DNA of 64,000 bases from Planctomycetota bacterium (lineage in GTDB: Bacteria > Planctomycetota > UBA1135 > GCA-002686595), in NCBI GenBank assembly GCA_002686945.1, contig NYYZ01000037.1, forward strand, positions 1 through 64,000, in the 5' to 3' direction. This document shows positions 44,575 to 53,112 of this stretch, piece after piece. A program made the position numbers and the translations under genes. The notes under the pieces are model-generated. The model made no database searches and had not been told where the DNA came from. It saw only the letters and a list, made by a program, of their open reading frames with translations. Position 1 is the stretch's first letter; each line of letters starts with the position of its first letter.

Positions 44575-47574
44575 CTACCTTCCGAGGCAACAACGCTGCT
44601 GCACATGGGGCCCGAAACCACTGGCGGCCCCCACCAGCACCACCGAATCGGGACAGGCCACGCAGGTCACCGCCTGATAGATCGGATCGGCGGCGAGATC
44701 GAGGACACAACGCTCCAACCAGATCGTCCCCGCCCCGGACATGCAGCCCGCACGACCTCGAACCAGACAATCCCGCAGGCTCGCACGAGATGTGGCCGAG
44801 CGCCCCTGAACCGTGGGCCGCGCCCCCGCATCCAAGACGCAACGGTCAAAGTGCGCCTCGCCCCCTTCATCCAAGTAGATGTTGCCCCCCAAGAAGGCCG
44901 AGTTACGCGCTTCTAAGACGCTGCCCTGAGCCAACCAGATCAACTGAGCATTGCTGCTGGAATCCAGATTCCCAATGCGACAACGATCCAGCACCAAAGA
45001 CGCCCCTTGAGCTTGCACCGCCCGCTGGACTCCACTCAGGGTCACATCCCGGGCAAACAACTCCGTCTCCGTGATCCATAGAGCACTGGTGCGATTCCCC
45101 TCAATAGTCAGATTCTCAAGAACCACATCCCGGCTGTGTTCCAAACGCAGGGTCCCCACCAATACCGCGCCCTCCACACCTTTGAGGCGCATACCGCTTA
45201 CCCCCAGCCGCTGAGAACTGAGAGCCTCGGACAATACGTGCCTCCCCGCAGGTATCAAGATGTCCACATAGACTCCCTTTTCTCGTGAGAGCTCCAGCAG
45301 AATCTCACGCAGAGCTCCTTCGTCATCTGCTGGAACCACGATCTGTTCGCGCACTCCATCGGGCAGGGGCCATGAGTCAAGTTGCAATGAGGCCAACTCG
45401 CGCTGCGAGCGCAGCAAGTGTCCTTCACCATCCAACAAGGCGTCGATAAGATCCAACAATGCCCGAGCTGGCAGGCCGCTGGCCTCTGACTCTGCACTCA
45501 GACCCGGTCGCACGCGGTCCAACATGCGCAGGGCAATTTCCGCGGAATCCAAAGTGCGCGCTTCGGGAGGATTCTCAGCCGCCTCCAAGTAATGGGCCAC
45601 CGCCAGCAAGGCCATGGCCCGATCTCGCTGGCTGGCATCCACCGTCCCACGAATCAGTGCCGCCAATTCCTCGGGCGCTCCCGACCTAAGCTCTTGGACC
45701 CAATCCCGACTCTCGCGCAGGGGTCGACGGGCTGGCGGCAACAACACAAGCAAATCGCCCGGCTGATCCAGGACCTGCGGAGGCTCGGGGTCTTCCAGCA
45801 CCAAATCGATCAAAGCCGTCACGGCCGGATCGGGCTCCGCATGGGCAGCAAGTCGTAACCAATCGGATGCGCTCGGTCGCCCCGCCAGTTCAAGCACCGC
45901 CAGGGCCCGGAACAACGCTTCGCTGGCGTCAAGACCCCGAGGCACATCTCCCTCCAACCCTTCTTCTCGAGCCATGGCCAGGAGCACGAGGCGCTGACCA
46001 CCAGGGCCAAAGCCTCCAGAAAGCAACAGGTCTCGCACAGAAGAACGGGTCTCCGCTCCAGTGGCAGGATCGGTCAAAGCACCCTCCAAAGCCGGCAAAG
46101 CATCCGGGCCGAGGGCCAGCAACAAAGCCCGAGCCTGCAGGCGCCGTCCATAGGCCTCTTCTCGTAGAGCCAATACTCCGCGCACAGCAAGGTCCTTGAG
46201 GGTTGCGGCAGCATCACGATCCACAAGCAACACATTGAAGGGCTCAGATGCTGGTGAATACGACCCGCCTTCGTATTCCTGTCGCACCCTGAACCGCACA
46301 ATAGGCAAATCGTCCACGCTCACTTTCCGATCCAACCCTATGCTGCGCTCCCCAACAGCACCCACTGCCAGGCGCACCCACTCACCATCTTCGTCAACCT
46401 CCTCCAGCACCAAGCGCACTCTTCCCGGGTCTGGCGCGGCCCTGGTCAGGGGCTCAAAGGAGACTTCAACCCTCCCCTGCTCAAATACTGCTCTTGGCTC
46501 ACCCGGCGCGCTGGGAAACAACCCGCTGCCGCACAAATCCAATTGACGCCAATGGAGCAATCCTCCATCTCTTGCTATCTCGGAACGAATCAGTACTGGA
46601 ACCCCTTCCGGAGTTATCAAGCACAGGGTAGCGCCCGCGGGCAGGACATGCTGGCGCATTGGCTGCTCCGCATCCCGTTGCCAGGGAATCGAAGGCCGCC
46701 AAGAGCTATTGCCGCTGGGTATTGCTCCGGATCGCTTGGTTGAACTCTTGGCAGCAGGGCCAGCTCGCATGCCGTCGGCCAACGCAAAGATCAGGTTCTG
46801 ACCCTGATTCTGGGTCACCTCAAGGTGATAGTTCGCGCCGTCGACTTCACCGGTCAGTAGGTTCCAGCGAGCGCCTTTGGGCAGAATTGCGGGTAGATCT
46901 TCCGAAAGTGTCTGGTGCACAACACGTCTGCGCACTCCGAGACCCGATCCACCGAGAGCAGTCACGCGATACTCCATTACCTCAGAGCCCAGCACAGGAC
47001 CCGACCAGCTACCACCTTCGACTTCGCCCAAGTTGTCGAAAGTTTGATCAGGCCCAGCTGCCCTGCCCTCAATGCGGTAGCGCCTGCCTTCAGTTGAGTC
47101 CCAGATCAGGTGACACTCGGACTGATCGAGCCGCGCTTCCAACCAGCGCGGCTCCCGAATCAGTTCAGTCACCCCCTTGGGTGCAAGGACCACCTCCAAA
47201 GACACGCCGGCTGGCCAAGACCCCAACACCCGCAGATAGCCCCAGGAATCATCCTCCAGCACAAAGAGATACTCTGCCCCCACTCCAACCCCGGTCTTGG
47301 AGCGAAGCCCCGTAGGCTCGCGCCGAATCAACCTCAGGGGCTGACCAGCATCCGCGCCGCCCAAGGGCACCAATTCCGGAGAAGCCAAGAGCACTCCATC
47401 CCTCAATACCAAACGCCCCGCACTGAGTTCACCGTCCAGAGTCTCCCCCGTGCGAAGGTCCAGAGAACTGCCTTCCTCCAGCCAATAATCCTCCGCCGGC
47501 TCCTGGAAGAAATCAGGAGTCTTCGGGGGTACGGCCGCCAACCCGGCCCAAAGGTAGAGCGCTCCAATAAACAT
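44575..47574 (-). CDS. Exported HEAT-like plus right-handed beta-helix protein, function unknown
   Basis: 999 residues from ATG 47574, preceded by a GGGGGG-rich Shine-Dalgarno-like run and starting a signal peptide (MFIGALYLWAGLAAVPP); the longer frame to 47718 is unlikely. N-terminal half is beta-rich (about 100-500), including fibronectin-like stretches (ECHLIWDSTEGRRYRIEG). The middle (about 500-780) is Ala/Leu/Glu-rich and HEAT-like (ALLLALGPDALPALEGALTDPATG). Residues about 790-980 look like a right-handed beta-helix with repeated short strands (VLENLTIEGNRTSALWITETELFARDVTLSG). The C-terminus has several cysteines (CVACPDS, QQRCCLGR). Possibly a surface carbohydrate-binding protein; no enzyme motif recognised. 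Confidence 0.8.
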   Translation of the reverse strand: MFIGALYLWAGLAAVPPKTPDFFQEPAEDYWLEEGSSLDLRTGETLDGELSAGRLVLRDGVLLASPELVPLGGADAGQPLRLIRREPTGLRSKTGVGVGAEYLFVLEDDSWGYLRVLGSWPAGVSLEVVLAPKGVTELIREPRWLEARLDQSECHLIWDSTEGRRYRIEGRAAGPDQTFDNLGEVEGGSWSGPVLGSEVMEYRVTALGGSGLGVRRRVVHQTLSEDLPAILPKGARWNLLTGEVDGANYHLEVTQNQGQNLIFALADGMRAGPAAKSSTKRSGAIPSGNSSWRPSIPWQRDAEQPMRQHVLPAGATLCLITPEGVPVLIRSEIARDGGLLHWRQLDLCGSGLFPSAPGEPRAVFEQGRVEVSFEPLTRAAPDPGRVRLVLEEVDEDGEWVRLAVGAVGERSIGLDRKVSVDDLPIVRFRVRQEYEGGSYSPASEPFNVLLVDRDAAATLKDLAVRGVLALREEAYGRRLQARALLLALGPDALPALEGALTDPATGAETRSSVRDLLLSGGFGPGGQRLVLLAMAREEGLEGDVPRGLDASEALFRALAVLELAGRPSASDWLRLAAHAEPDPAVTALIDLVLEDPEPPQVLDQPGDLLVLLPPARRPLRESRDWVQELRSGAPEELAALIRGTVDASQRDRAMALLAVAHYLEAAENPPEARTLDSAEIALRMLDRVRPGLSAESEASGLPARALLDLIDALLDGEGHLLRSQRELASLQLDSWPLPDGVREQIVVPADDEGALREILLELSREKGVYVDILIPAGRHVLSEALSSQRLGVSGMRLKGVEGAVLVGTLRLEHSRDVVLENLTIEGNRTSALWITETELFARDVTLSGVQRAVQAQGASLVLDRCRIGNLDSSSNAQLIWLAQGSVLEARNSAFLGGNIYLDEGGEAHFDRCVLDAGARPTVQGRSATSRASLRDCLVRGRAGCMSGAGTIWLERCVLDLAADPIYQAVTCVACPDSVVLVGAASGFGPHVQQRCCLGR

Positions 47575-47724
47575 GTCCCCCCAGGATAGAGCCTGCAGGA
47601 TCCCGGGTCTGCCCTTATCCCCAAGAGCAGCCCTCCATCCTGCCCCAAGGGCCCAAGCGCTGATTCCACGTCTCAACAGTTGGCCTTTTCTTGAACCCCA
47701 CTCTATGATCCCCCTCACAATTCA

Positions 47725-47800
47725 GGGGAAGTAGCTCAGTCGGTAGAGCGTCGCGTTCGCAACGCGGAAGTCGAGGGTTCAAGTCCCTTCTTCTCCACCA
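47725..47800 (+). tRNA. tRNA-Ala (anticodon CGC)
   Basis: Complete 76-nt cloverleaf with encoded CCA. Acceptor stem 47725-47731 with 47790-47796, including G3-U70, the alanine identity pair; D-arm 47734-47749; anticodon stem 47751-47755 with 47763-47767 and loop TTCGCAA, anticodon CGC at 47758-47760, reading GCG; T-arm 47773-47789 with loop TTCAAGT; discriminator A and CCA at 47797-47800. It lies between the beta-helix gene and the rnd gene, which read in the opposite direction. Confidence 0.95.
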
Positions 47801-47880
47801 CCTCTTGTTCGCTGCTATCTATCGGTTGCGGCTCGCTTCGCAGCCAAGACTCAATTGTCCCGCGCGGGATCCTCGCTCCC

Positions 47881-49086
47881 TCACCGCAGCCGTTTCTTGC
47901 GCTTCTTCGGCAAGAGACCGGCGCTCTCTTCTTCCAGGAACTTGAGCACCACGCTGATGATACCATCCCCAAAACGGCTCAGTTGCCAGTCCTGAATGCC
48001 CTCGATGGCTCTGAGAGATTCAAGGCTATCCGGCCGCTCCTGTGCCAAACGCCCCAGGAGGTGGCGGTTGAGCACATACGCACTCTCGATTCCAAGAGAA
48101 TCCGCGGCCTTCTTGCGCCAGCGCTTGAGACGCTCGTGGAGTTCCTGGGTCGCCTCGTCCAGATCCAAGGCCCCAGCCTTGCGTGGGGCCCGAGGCAAAC
48201 GCTCGATGGGGTCAGCCCCAAGTCCACGAACCACTGCGTCCAGCACCTCGTCGCCCATGCGGGTCGCCATGCGGGAGGTGAATCCTTTGATAGCTGTCAA
48301 TGCGCGATAGTTATCAGGCCTGCGACGAGCCACATCCAACAAGGCCTGGTTGCTGATCACACGGAAAGTGGGTTTGTCACTCTTCTGGGCCAGATTATCT
48401 CGCAAGACGAAGAGTTCCTTGAATACCGCCCGCTGAACAGGGTTCAAGTCGCGGGCACCTTTGACGCGCACAAAGTCATCAGGCTGTACGTCAGTCGGCA
48501 CCGGGCGCAGTTGCTCCAGCCGCCGGCACTCGCTTTCGACAATCATCAAACGATCACGCTCCACGCACTCGGCATATAGCATCTCATGGAGATCAGGCAG
48601 ATAGTGCGTGTCCAAGCGCGCATAGTCGATCTGCTTCTCGCTCAAAGGCCTCTTCGACCAGTCCGAACGCTGCATGGACTTGTCGAGCTGCACATCGAAA
48701 CGGGCAGAGAGCACATTGGCCAGACCTGGATTTGCCGAGCCCAGGACCGCCGCCGCCACGCGAGTGTCAAACAAACCCGCCAACCGAAATTCGTGCAATC
48801 CTCCAAGCAACAGAATGTCGAATTCCGCATCGTGCAGCACCTTGACCCGCTCGGGATCTGCCAGCATTTCCCCCAATGGACTCAGGTCCAGATCCGCCAG
48901 GGGGTCCACCAGCCAGTCCCGCCGACTCGCGGTGATCTGCACCAGGCACAGCTTCTGATGGTAACTGAAGAAGGCGTCAGCTTCGGTGTCCACCGCGATC
49001 ACGCGCTCGCCCTTGAGAGCCATCAGCAACTCGTCCAAGCCTGCCCGATCGCTGACGACTGTGGGCGGCGGAAGGGCGCTTGACAT
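47881..49086 (-). CDS. rnd: Ribonuclease D
   Basis: 401 residues from ATG 49086; the frame runs upstream into the tRNA-Asp gene, which cannot be coding. A 3'-5' exoribonuclease acting in tRNA maturation. DEDD exonuclease motifs: VIAVDTEADAFF (Exo I, Asp-x-Glu), LHDAEFDILLL (Exo II) and QIDYARLDTHYLPDLH (Exo III, Tyr and Asp). A central helical part and an HRDC-like C-terminal domain (QERPDSLESLRAIEGIQDWQLSRFGDGI) follow. The tail is very basic (KKRKKRLR). It lies 87 bp downstream of tRNA-Asp on the same strand, fitting its substrate class, though a terminator-like hairpin separates them. Confidence 0.94.
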   Translation of the reverse strand: MSSALPPPTVVSDRAGLDELLMALKGERVIAVDTEADAFFSYHQKLCLVQITASRRDWLVDPLADLDLSPLGEMLADPERVKVLHDAEFDILLLGGLHEFRLAGLFDTRVAAAVLGSANPGLANVLSARFDVQLDKSMQRSDWSKRPLSEKQIDYARLDTHYLPDLHEMLYAECVERDRLMIVESECRRLEQLRPVPTDVQPDDFVRVKGARDLNPVQRAVFKELFVLRDNLAQKSDKPTFRVISNQALLDVARRRPDNYRALTAIKGFTSRMATRMGDEVLDAVVRGLGADPIERLPRAPRKAGALDLDEATQELHERLKRWRKKAADSLGIESAYVLNRHLLGRLAQERPDSLESLRAIEGIQDWQLSRFGDGIISVVLKFLEEESAGLLPKKRKKRLR

Positions 49087-49132
49087 GAAGGCTGGACTGG
49101 CTGGAGAGTACGGAGGACCGACCAGGAAGGAA

Positions 49133-49163
49133 CCGAAGCCTCCCGGGATCTGGGAGGCTTCGG
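49133..49163 (-). terminator. Hairpin downstream of tRNA-Asp
   Basis: A perfect 12-bp inverted repeat: CCGAAGCCTCCC (49133-49144) and GGGAGGCTTCGG (49152-49163) with a 7-nt loop. Read on the minus strand it begins 10 nt after the tRNA-Asp CCA end and is followed by TTCCTTCC, a partial T-tract. It probably ends the tRNA transcript or protects its 3' end, lying just before rnd. Confidence 0.65.
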
Positions 49164-49173
49164 AAGGCGGGGT

Positions 49174-49250
49174 TGGCGAGGGCGACGGGACTTGAACCCG
49201 CAACCTCCGGCGTGACAGGCCGGCACTCTAACCAATTGAGCTACGCCCCC
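49174..49250 (-). tRNA. tRNA-Asp (anticodon GTC)
   Basis: Complete 77-nt cloverleaf on the minus strand with encoded CCA (5' end at 49250). Acceptor GGGGGCG pairs with CGCCCTC (one G-U); D-arm with AATTGGTTA loop; anticodon stem CCGGC/GCCGG around CTGTCAC, anticodon GTC; T-arm GCGGG/CCCGT with loop TTCAAGT; discriminator G, as expected for aspartate. Confidence 0.96.
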
Positions 49251-49357
49251 GCAGAAGGGGCGGAAGTGTAGTTGGCTGAAGGGCGCCTGTCCAGCCATCC
49301 TGCAGTCAGATCTGCTCCAAAGTAGGTTGAAGGGGCGCAAGAGGCTACCCTGGGCCC

Positions 49358-50251
49358 GTGGTTTCGGATCCCATCCTACGCGCCCTCAACCGGCACCCCC
49401 TCGACGCACGGGCCACGATCACCCTGATAGTCCTGGGGGGCACCCTGTCCCTGATGGCCTTTCAGGGAGCCGATCTTGAGGTCCTGCTCTTGAATGAGCG
49501 CAGCTGGAAGCAACGCCCCTGGACCGTGCTGACCAGCGTCCTGTTCCATGGGAATGCCATGCACCTGGGCTTCAACCTGCTGGTCCTGTGGCAGTTGGGG
49601 CGAGTTGTGGAGGCCATATGGGGCACTTGGCGAACGGTCCTGTTCCTGCTGTTCCTGGCGGCGGGATCCAACAGTGCCCAGTGGGCCTTGAGTGGGCCTT
49701 CCGTGGGCCTCTCAGGCGTAGTCTATGGCCTCTTCGGCCTGCTCTGGGCGGCCAGCCGTTGGCACCCAGACAAGCTTGGCCTCCTGAATCCCTCGGTGAC
49801 CCGCATGCTGGTGGGTTGGTTCTTTCTCTGCATCGTGCTGACCGAGACCGGCACCCTGAGAATTGCCAATGTGGCCCACGGGAGCGGTGCACTCTTGGGT
49901 GCGGCACTAGGCTGGAGCATCTCGGGGCCACGGGATCGGCGCGGCTGGCGCTGGTTGTTGTTCCCAGGCATGACTCTGCTATTCGTCCTGGCAGGTCAAT
50001 TTGGAAGACCCTACCTCAACTTCACAGAAAGCCGAGCGCGAGAGATCTTCGCCATTGGGTACAACCAGGAAATCGCGGGTCAGAACCAGGCGGCTCTTGA
50101 ATCGTTCATCGAAGCCATCCAGATTCTCCCGGACTTCGAAGAGGCTTGGTGGAACCGCGGAGTCTGCCTGCAAAAGCTCGGACGAAGTGAGGAAGCAGAA
50201 GAGTGTTTCCAGCGATCACGAGAATTGGGACACAAGGCTGAAGGGGAGTGA
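49358..50251 (+). CDS. Rhomboid-family intramembrane serine protease with C-terminal TPR-like helices
   Basis: 297 residues, GTG start. Cleaves membrane proteins within the bilayer. Six or seven membrane helices; conserved FHGNAMHLGFNLLVLWQLG (HxxxN region), catalytic serine in PSVGLSGVVYGLFG (GxSG) and catalytic histidine in NVAHGSGALLGAALG. After the last helix (about 205-225), residues about 235-290 look like a TPR pair (GYNQEIAGQNQAALESFIEAIQILPDFEEAWWNRGVCLQKLGRSEEAEECFQ), so the protein may bind a partner. Divergent from tRNA-Asp and convergent with mazG (21 bp). Confidence 0.94.
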   Translation: MVSDPILRALNRHPLDARATITLIVLGGTLSLMAFQGADLEVLLLNERSWKQRPWTVLTSVLFHGNAMHLGFNLLVLWQLGRVVEAIWGTWRTVLFLLFLAAGSNSAQWALSGPSVGLSGVVYGLFGLLWAASRWHPDKLGLLNPSVTRMLVGWFFLCIVLTETGTLRIANVAHGSGALLGAALGWSISGPRDRRGWRWLLFPGMTLLFVLAGQFGRPYLNFTESRAREIFAIGYNQEIAGQNQAALESFIEAIQILPDFEEAWWNRGVCLQKLGRSEEAEECFQRSRELGHKAEGE

Positions 50252-50272
50252 CTGACTGCGCACAACCCGAGC

Positions 50273-51124
50273 TCAGTCCTTCGACACCTCGGCATCCTTG
50301 CTCGATTCCCAAGCCTTCAGCAGGCTCACCAGATCCTGTTCGGTCATGGGGCCACCGACTGCTTCCTCCATGCTTCGAAAGCGTGTCTCGAAGCGCCGCA
50401 CGGCACGGCGGCAGAGTGCTTCAGGGTCCAAGTCGAGGTAACGGGCCAAGGTCGCACTGGCAAGCAGCAGGTCGCCGAGTTCATGTTCGATAGCCGTGCG
50501 ATTTTCGGGTGACGGTGCAGTGCCCGGGGCAGCTTCACGGTCGCTCTGGGAGAGTTCCTGTTCCAACTCCTCCAACTCCTCGCGCACCTTGTCCAAGGCC
50601 CCAGCAACAGAAGGCCAGGCGAAGCCCACACCAATCGCCTTTCCAGAAGCCCGAGCCACGCGTTGCAAGGCGGGCATGGCCTTTGGAATTCCCGCCATGG
50701 CGCTTGTATCTTCGCCGGCGTCCTCGCGCTCTTCGCGCTTGATCGCCTCCCAGTCTTGTGTGCTGGAGCCTGCATGATGTTCATTGTCAAACACATGGGG
50801 ATGACGCCGAATCAGTTTTTGGGCACACTTCTCAGCAGCCTGGCCCAGGTCATAGCGCTCACCATCCTGAGCAATACGGCAGATCATCAACACCGCCAAC
50901 AGAGCGTCCCCCGCCTCAGCCTGAGCCTGACTGGCCGAACCCTCCTCAATGGCTTCGATCCACTCATGGGCCTCTTCAACCAAGTGCGGCGCCATGCTGG
51001 CTTCGGTCTGGGCCTGGTCCCAGGGACAACCACCCGGTGCGCGTAGACGATCCACTACCGCAAGCAAGTGGCGTAAGCCCAACAGGCGTGGATCATCGGT
51101 CTGGACGGGTTCGATGGTAGTCAT
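50273..51124 (-). CDS. mazG: Nucleoside triphosphate pyrophosphohydrolase MazG
   Basis: 283 residues. Hydrolyses NTPs to NMP and pyrophosphate. Two MazG repeats. N-terminal: LRAPGGCPWDQAQTEASMAPHLVEEAHEWIEAI with EAGDALLAVLMICRIA. C-terminal: KVREELEELEQEL and HELGDLLLASATLARYLDLDPEAL, with RRHPHVF between. The first repeat's EAGD is slightly unlike the common EELGD, but the acidic ligands remain. Followed on its strand by nothing before the convergent rhomboid gene; queC lies 40 bp upstream. Confidence 0.95.
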   Translation of the reverse strand: MTTIEPVQTDDPRLLGLRHLLAVVDRLRAPGGCPWDQAQTEASMAPHLVEEAHEWIEAIEEGSASQAQAEAGDALLAVLMICRIAQDGERYDLGQAAEKCAQKLIRRHPHVFDNEHHAGSSTQDWEAIKREEREDAGEDTSAMAGIPKAMPALQRVARASGKAIGVGFAWPSVAGALDKVREELEELEQELSQSDREAAPGTAPSPENRTAIEHELGDLLLASATLARYLDLDPEALCRRAVRRFETRFRSMEEAVGGPMTEQDLVSLLKAWESSKDAEVSKD

Positions 51125-51164
51125 GGCACGGAATTTCAGAAAATAGAAACTACGGGATCAGGCA

Positions 51165-51887
51165 TCAATTGAACCCAGAGACATAGGGGACAGGGTCGGT
51201 CTGGTCCGCCCCGCGAAAGCCCTCAAGGCGTAGGTGGCAGGCATCGCATTCGCCACAGGCAAGGGTTTCTGCTCCGCGTACAACAGGATCGTAGCAAGTG
51301 TGGGTCAGGCCAAAGTCCACGCCCAATTCCAAGCCCCGTTCGACGATCCCCTGCTTGCTTAGCTTCATCAGGGGTGCATGAATCCGTAGAGGCTTGTCAT
51401 CTTCCGCTCCTGCGACGGTGGCAAGTTGCGCGAGACTCTCAAAGGCCTGTAGGAATGCTGGTCGGCAATCGGGGTAGCCGGAGTAATCTACTGCGTTGAC
51501 GCCCAGGAACAGGTCCGTTGAGCCCAGTACCTCGGCCCAACCCAGGGCGATCGCCAGAAAGATCGTATTGCGAGCAGGTACATAGGTAATGGGAACGCCT
51601 TCGCCAATGTCCTCACGCCGACGCGCTTTGGGCACTTCAATATCTGCGGTCAAAGCACTGCCTCCAAGGACATCCAGATCAACGCGCACGATGCGATGAT
51701 CTTCCGCCCCTAGGGAACATGCCACGCGACTGGCGGCGGCAAGCTCCTGGCTGTGACGCTGGCCGTATGCAAAGGAAAGGGCGTGGGTGCTAAAACCCAT
51801 GGCGCGGGCTTCGGCCAGCGCAACTGCACTGTCCATGCCCCCGGAGACCAGGCAGACAGCGGGGGGAGAATCGGGGGGGACGCACAT
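51165..51887 (-). CDS. queC: 7-cyano-7-deazaguanine synthase
   Basis: 240 residues from ATG 51887; a GTG at 51938 would run into a hairpin. Converts 7-carboxy-7-deazaguanine to preQ0 in queuosine synthesis using ATP and ammonia. PP-loop CLVSGGMDSAVALAEA, SFAYGQRHSQEL, ITYVPARNTIFLAIALGWAEV, GVNAVDYSGYPDCRPAF and zinc ligands in HTCYDPV and CGECDACHLR. I see no preQ1 riboswitch upstream. No other queuosine genes are in the window; mazG follows after 40 bp. Confidence 0.96.
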   Translation of the reverse strand: MCVPPDSPPAVCLVSGGMDSAVALAEARAMGFSTHALSFAYGQRHSQELAAASRVACSLGAEDHRIVRVDLDVLGGSALTADIEVPKARRREDIGEGVPITYVPARNTIFLAIALGWAEVLGSTDLFLGVNAVDYSGYPDCRPAFLQAFESLAQLATVAGAEDDKPLRIHAPLMKLSKQGIVERGLELGVDFGLTHTCYDPVVRGAETLACGECDACHLRLEGFRGADQTDPVPYVSGFN

Positions 51888-51907
51888 GAGAAAAGGAGAA
51901 TACCCAA

Positions 51908-51935
51908 GGGGCAGGCCCCCGAAGAAGCCTGCCCC
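51908..51935 (-). terminator. GC-rich hairpin between the secretin-like gene and queC
   Basis: GGGGCAGGC (51908-51916) pairs perfectly with GCCTGCCCC (51927-51935) around a 10-nt loop. On the minus strand it lies 35 bp after the secretin-like gene's stop and just before queC; only short T runs follow. It may act as a terminator or attenuator; evidence is structural only. Confidence 0.45.
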
Positions 51936-51969
51936 CACTTGAAGACACGTGCAGCTGAAGATCCAGTTC

Positions 51970-52893
51970 CTAGACGCCGATGTCGATCAAGGCCATGGCT
52001 TCTTCAACAGCACTCAAGACCTCAGTACTGCAGTAGACCAAGAGGGCATTGGTGCGCTCATCGGCGACAACAATGAAGGCCGGCCCTCCTCTTGTATTTG
52101 CCTTCGAAAATAGTCGTCTGACATGATTCTCAGCTTCCTCTGAGGATGCATGAGCCAAGGGAAAGCGTGCCCGGACCATTTCCACCGGAGTGCCCACTTC
52201 CTGCACGGTCCTCACTGCAGCCTGTTCCATTGCCGACAACGTACGCAGCCACGCGGCAACGGTCGGCATGGGGCCGATCAAATTGATGGTGTTTTCTGAC
52301 AGTGGCACCATGGTTGCTGTTTCTCCTTTGGAAACAGAACGCATGATCTGCGAGATCATTCTGCTATCCCCTGACTTCAAGGTATACACCGTGGACACGA
52401 TAAGGGCTGAATGATCGGGATCGGAGAGTACTGCCTTGGGGTCTATGGCGAACGCCCCAGAGAGATCGAATGATCCGCGCGAGTCCACCACCTCGACTGT
52501 GAATGGCTTCTCGCTACGAAGAATGCGAACAAAAAATCCATTGGACGAGAGCATGTGCTCAGTCAGGGACTGCACAGAATGACTGGGTAGAACTGTACCT
52601 GCATGCAGAGCGCAGACGGTCCCAGCCAGTTTATTACGCACACCTTCGGTCAATAGCACATGCTGATCGGTCGCTGCACCATAAGCCTCTACCAGGCTCA
52701 ACAAGCTAGGGCGCTGTTCCTCCCCCCCGTCTTCGGATGGGACAGCAGCAAGAATCAACGGAGCCTTGGCCGGAGGGAAAAGAGCACCCGCTGGGGCGTT
52801 CCCAGGGGACGATTCCATAAACACAACCGGCGCGGAAGCACAGGACAGTCCAATAATCAACGAGGCAGCGACAAGGGTGGGATGAACATTCAT
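51970..52893 (-). CDS. Short exported protein resembling secretin N-domains (NolW-like), no pore domain
   Basis: 307 residues from ATG 52893, which starts a signal peptide (MNVHPTLVAASLIIGLSCA). Two ring-building-motif-like alpha/beta units are suggested. The first is LLSLVEAYGAATDQHVLLTEGVRNKLAG followed by VQSLTEHMLSSNGFFVRILR. The second is STVYTLKSGDSRMISQIMRSV and FPLAHASSEEAENHVRRLFSKANTRGGPAFIVVADERTNALLVYCSTEVLSAVEEAMALID; the latter closely resembles type II/III secretin N1/N2 domains. The protein stops before any outer-membrane beta-barrel region. It may be a stand-alone periplasmic secretion component. No other secretion gene is adjacent. Confidence 0.78.
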   Translation of the reverse strand: MNVHPTLVAASLIIGLSCASAPVVFMESSPGNAPAGALFPPAKAPLILAAVPSEDGGEEQRPSLLSLVEAYGAATDQHVLLTEGVRNKLAGTVCALHAGTVLPSHSVQSLTEHMLSSNGFFVRILRSEKPFTVEVVDSRGSFDLSGAFAIDPKAVLSDPDHSALIVSTVYTLKSGDSRMISQIMRSVSKGETATMVPLSENTINLIGPMPTVAAWLRTLSAMEQAAVRTVQEVGTPVEMVRARFPLAHASSEEAENHVRRLFSKANTRGGPAFIVVADERTNALLVYCSTEVLSAVEEAMALIDIGV

Positions 52894-53112
52894 AATAGGC
52901 TCAGGGTCAAGGCGAGACAGAACCGGAACTGCCTCAGCGGGTGACAGGATTCTTGCGGTGCTCCTTGATGAGAGTGCCACTCCGGCACGCCCAGTACGAC
53001 TGCCCCATCACGGTATTCCCACTGACCCGAATTGACCGTTGCGTTTCACCCAGAAGGGCCTACGCTGCTAGGCCCAAATCACAAGTCCCCTATCCTCAGA
53101 TACTCAAATAGC

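Noticed and set aside
47858-47869. Perfect 12-bp palindrome TCCCGCGCGGGA after tRNA-Ala, considered as a terminator or operator.
   Set aside because: Too short to form a loop well, no T-tract, and self-complementary GC-rich 12-mers are common here.
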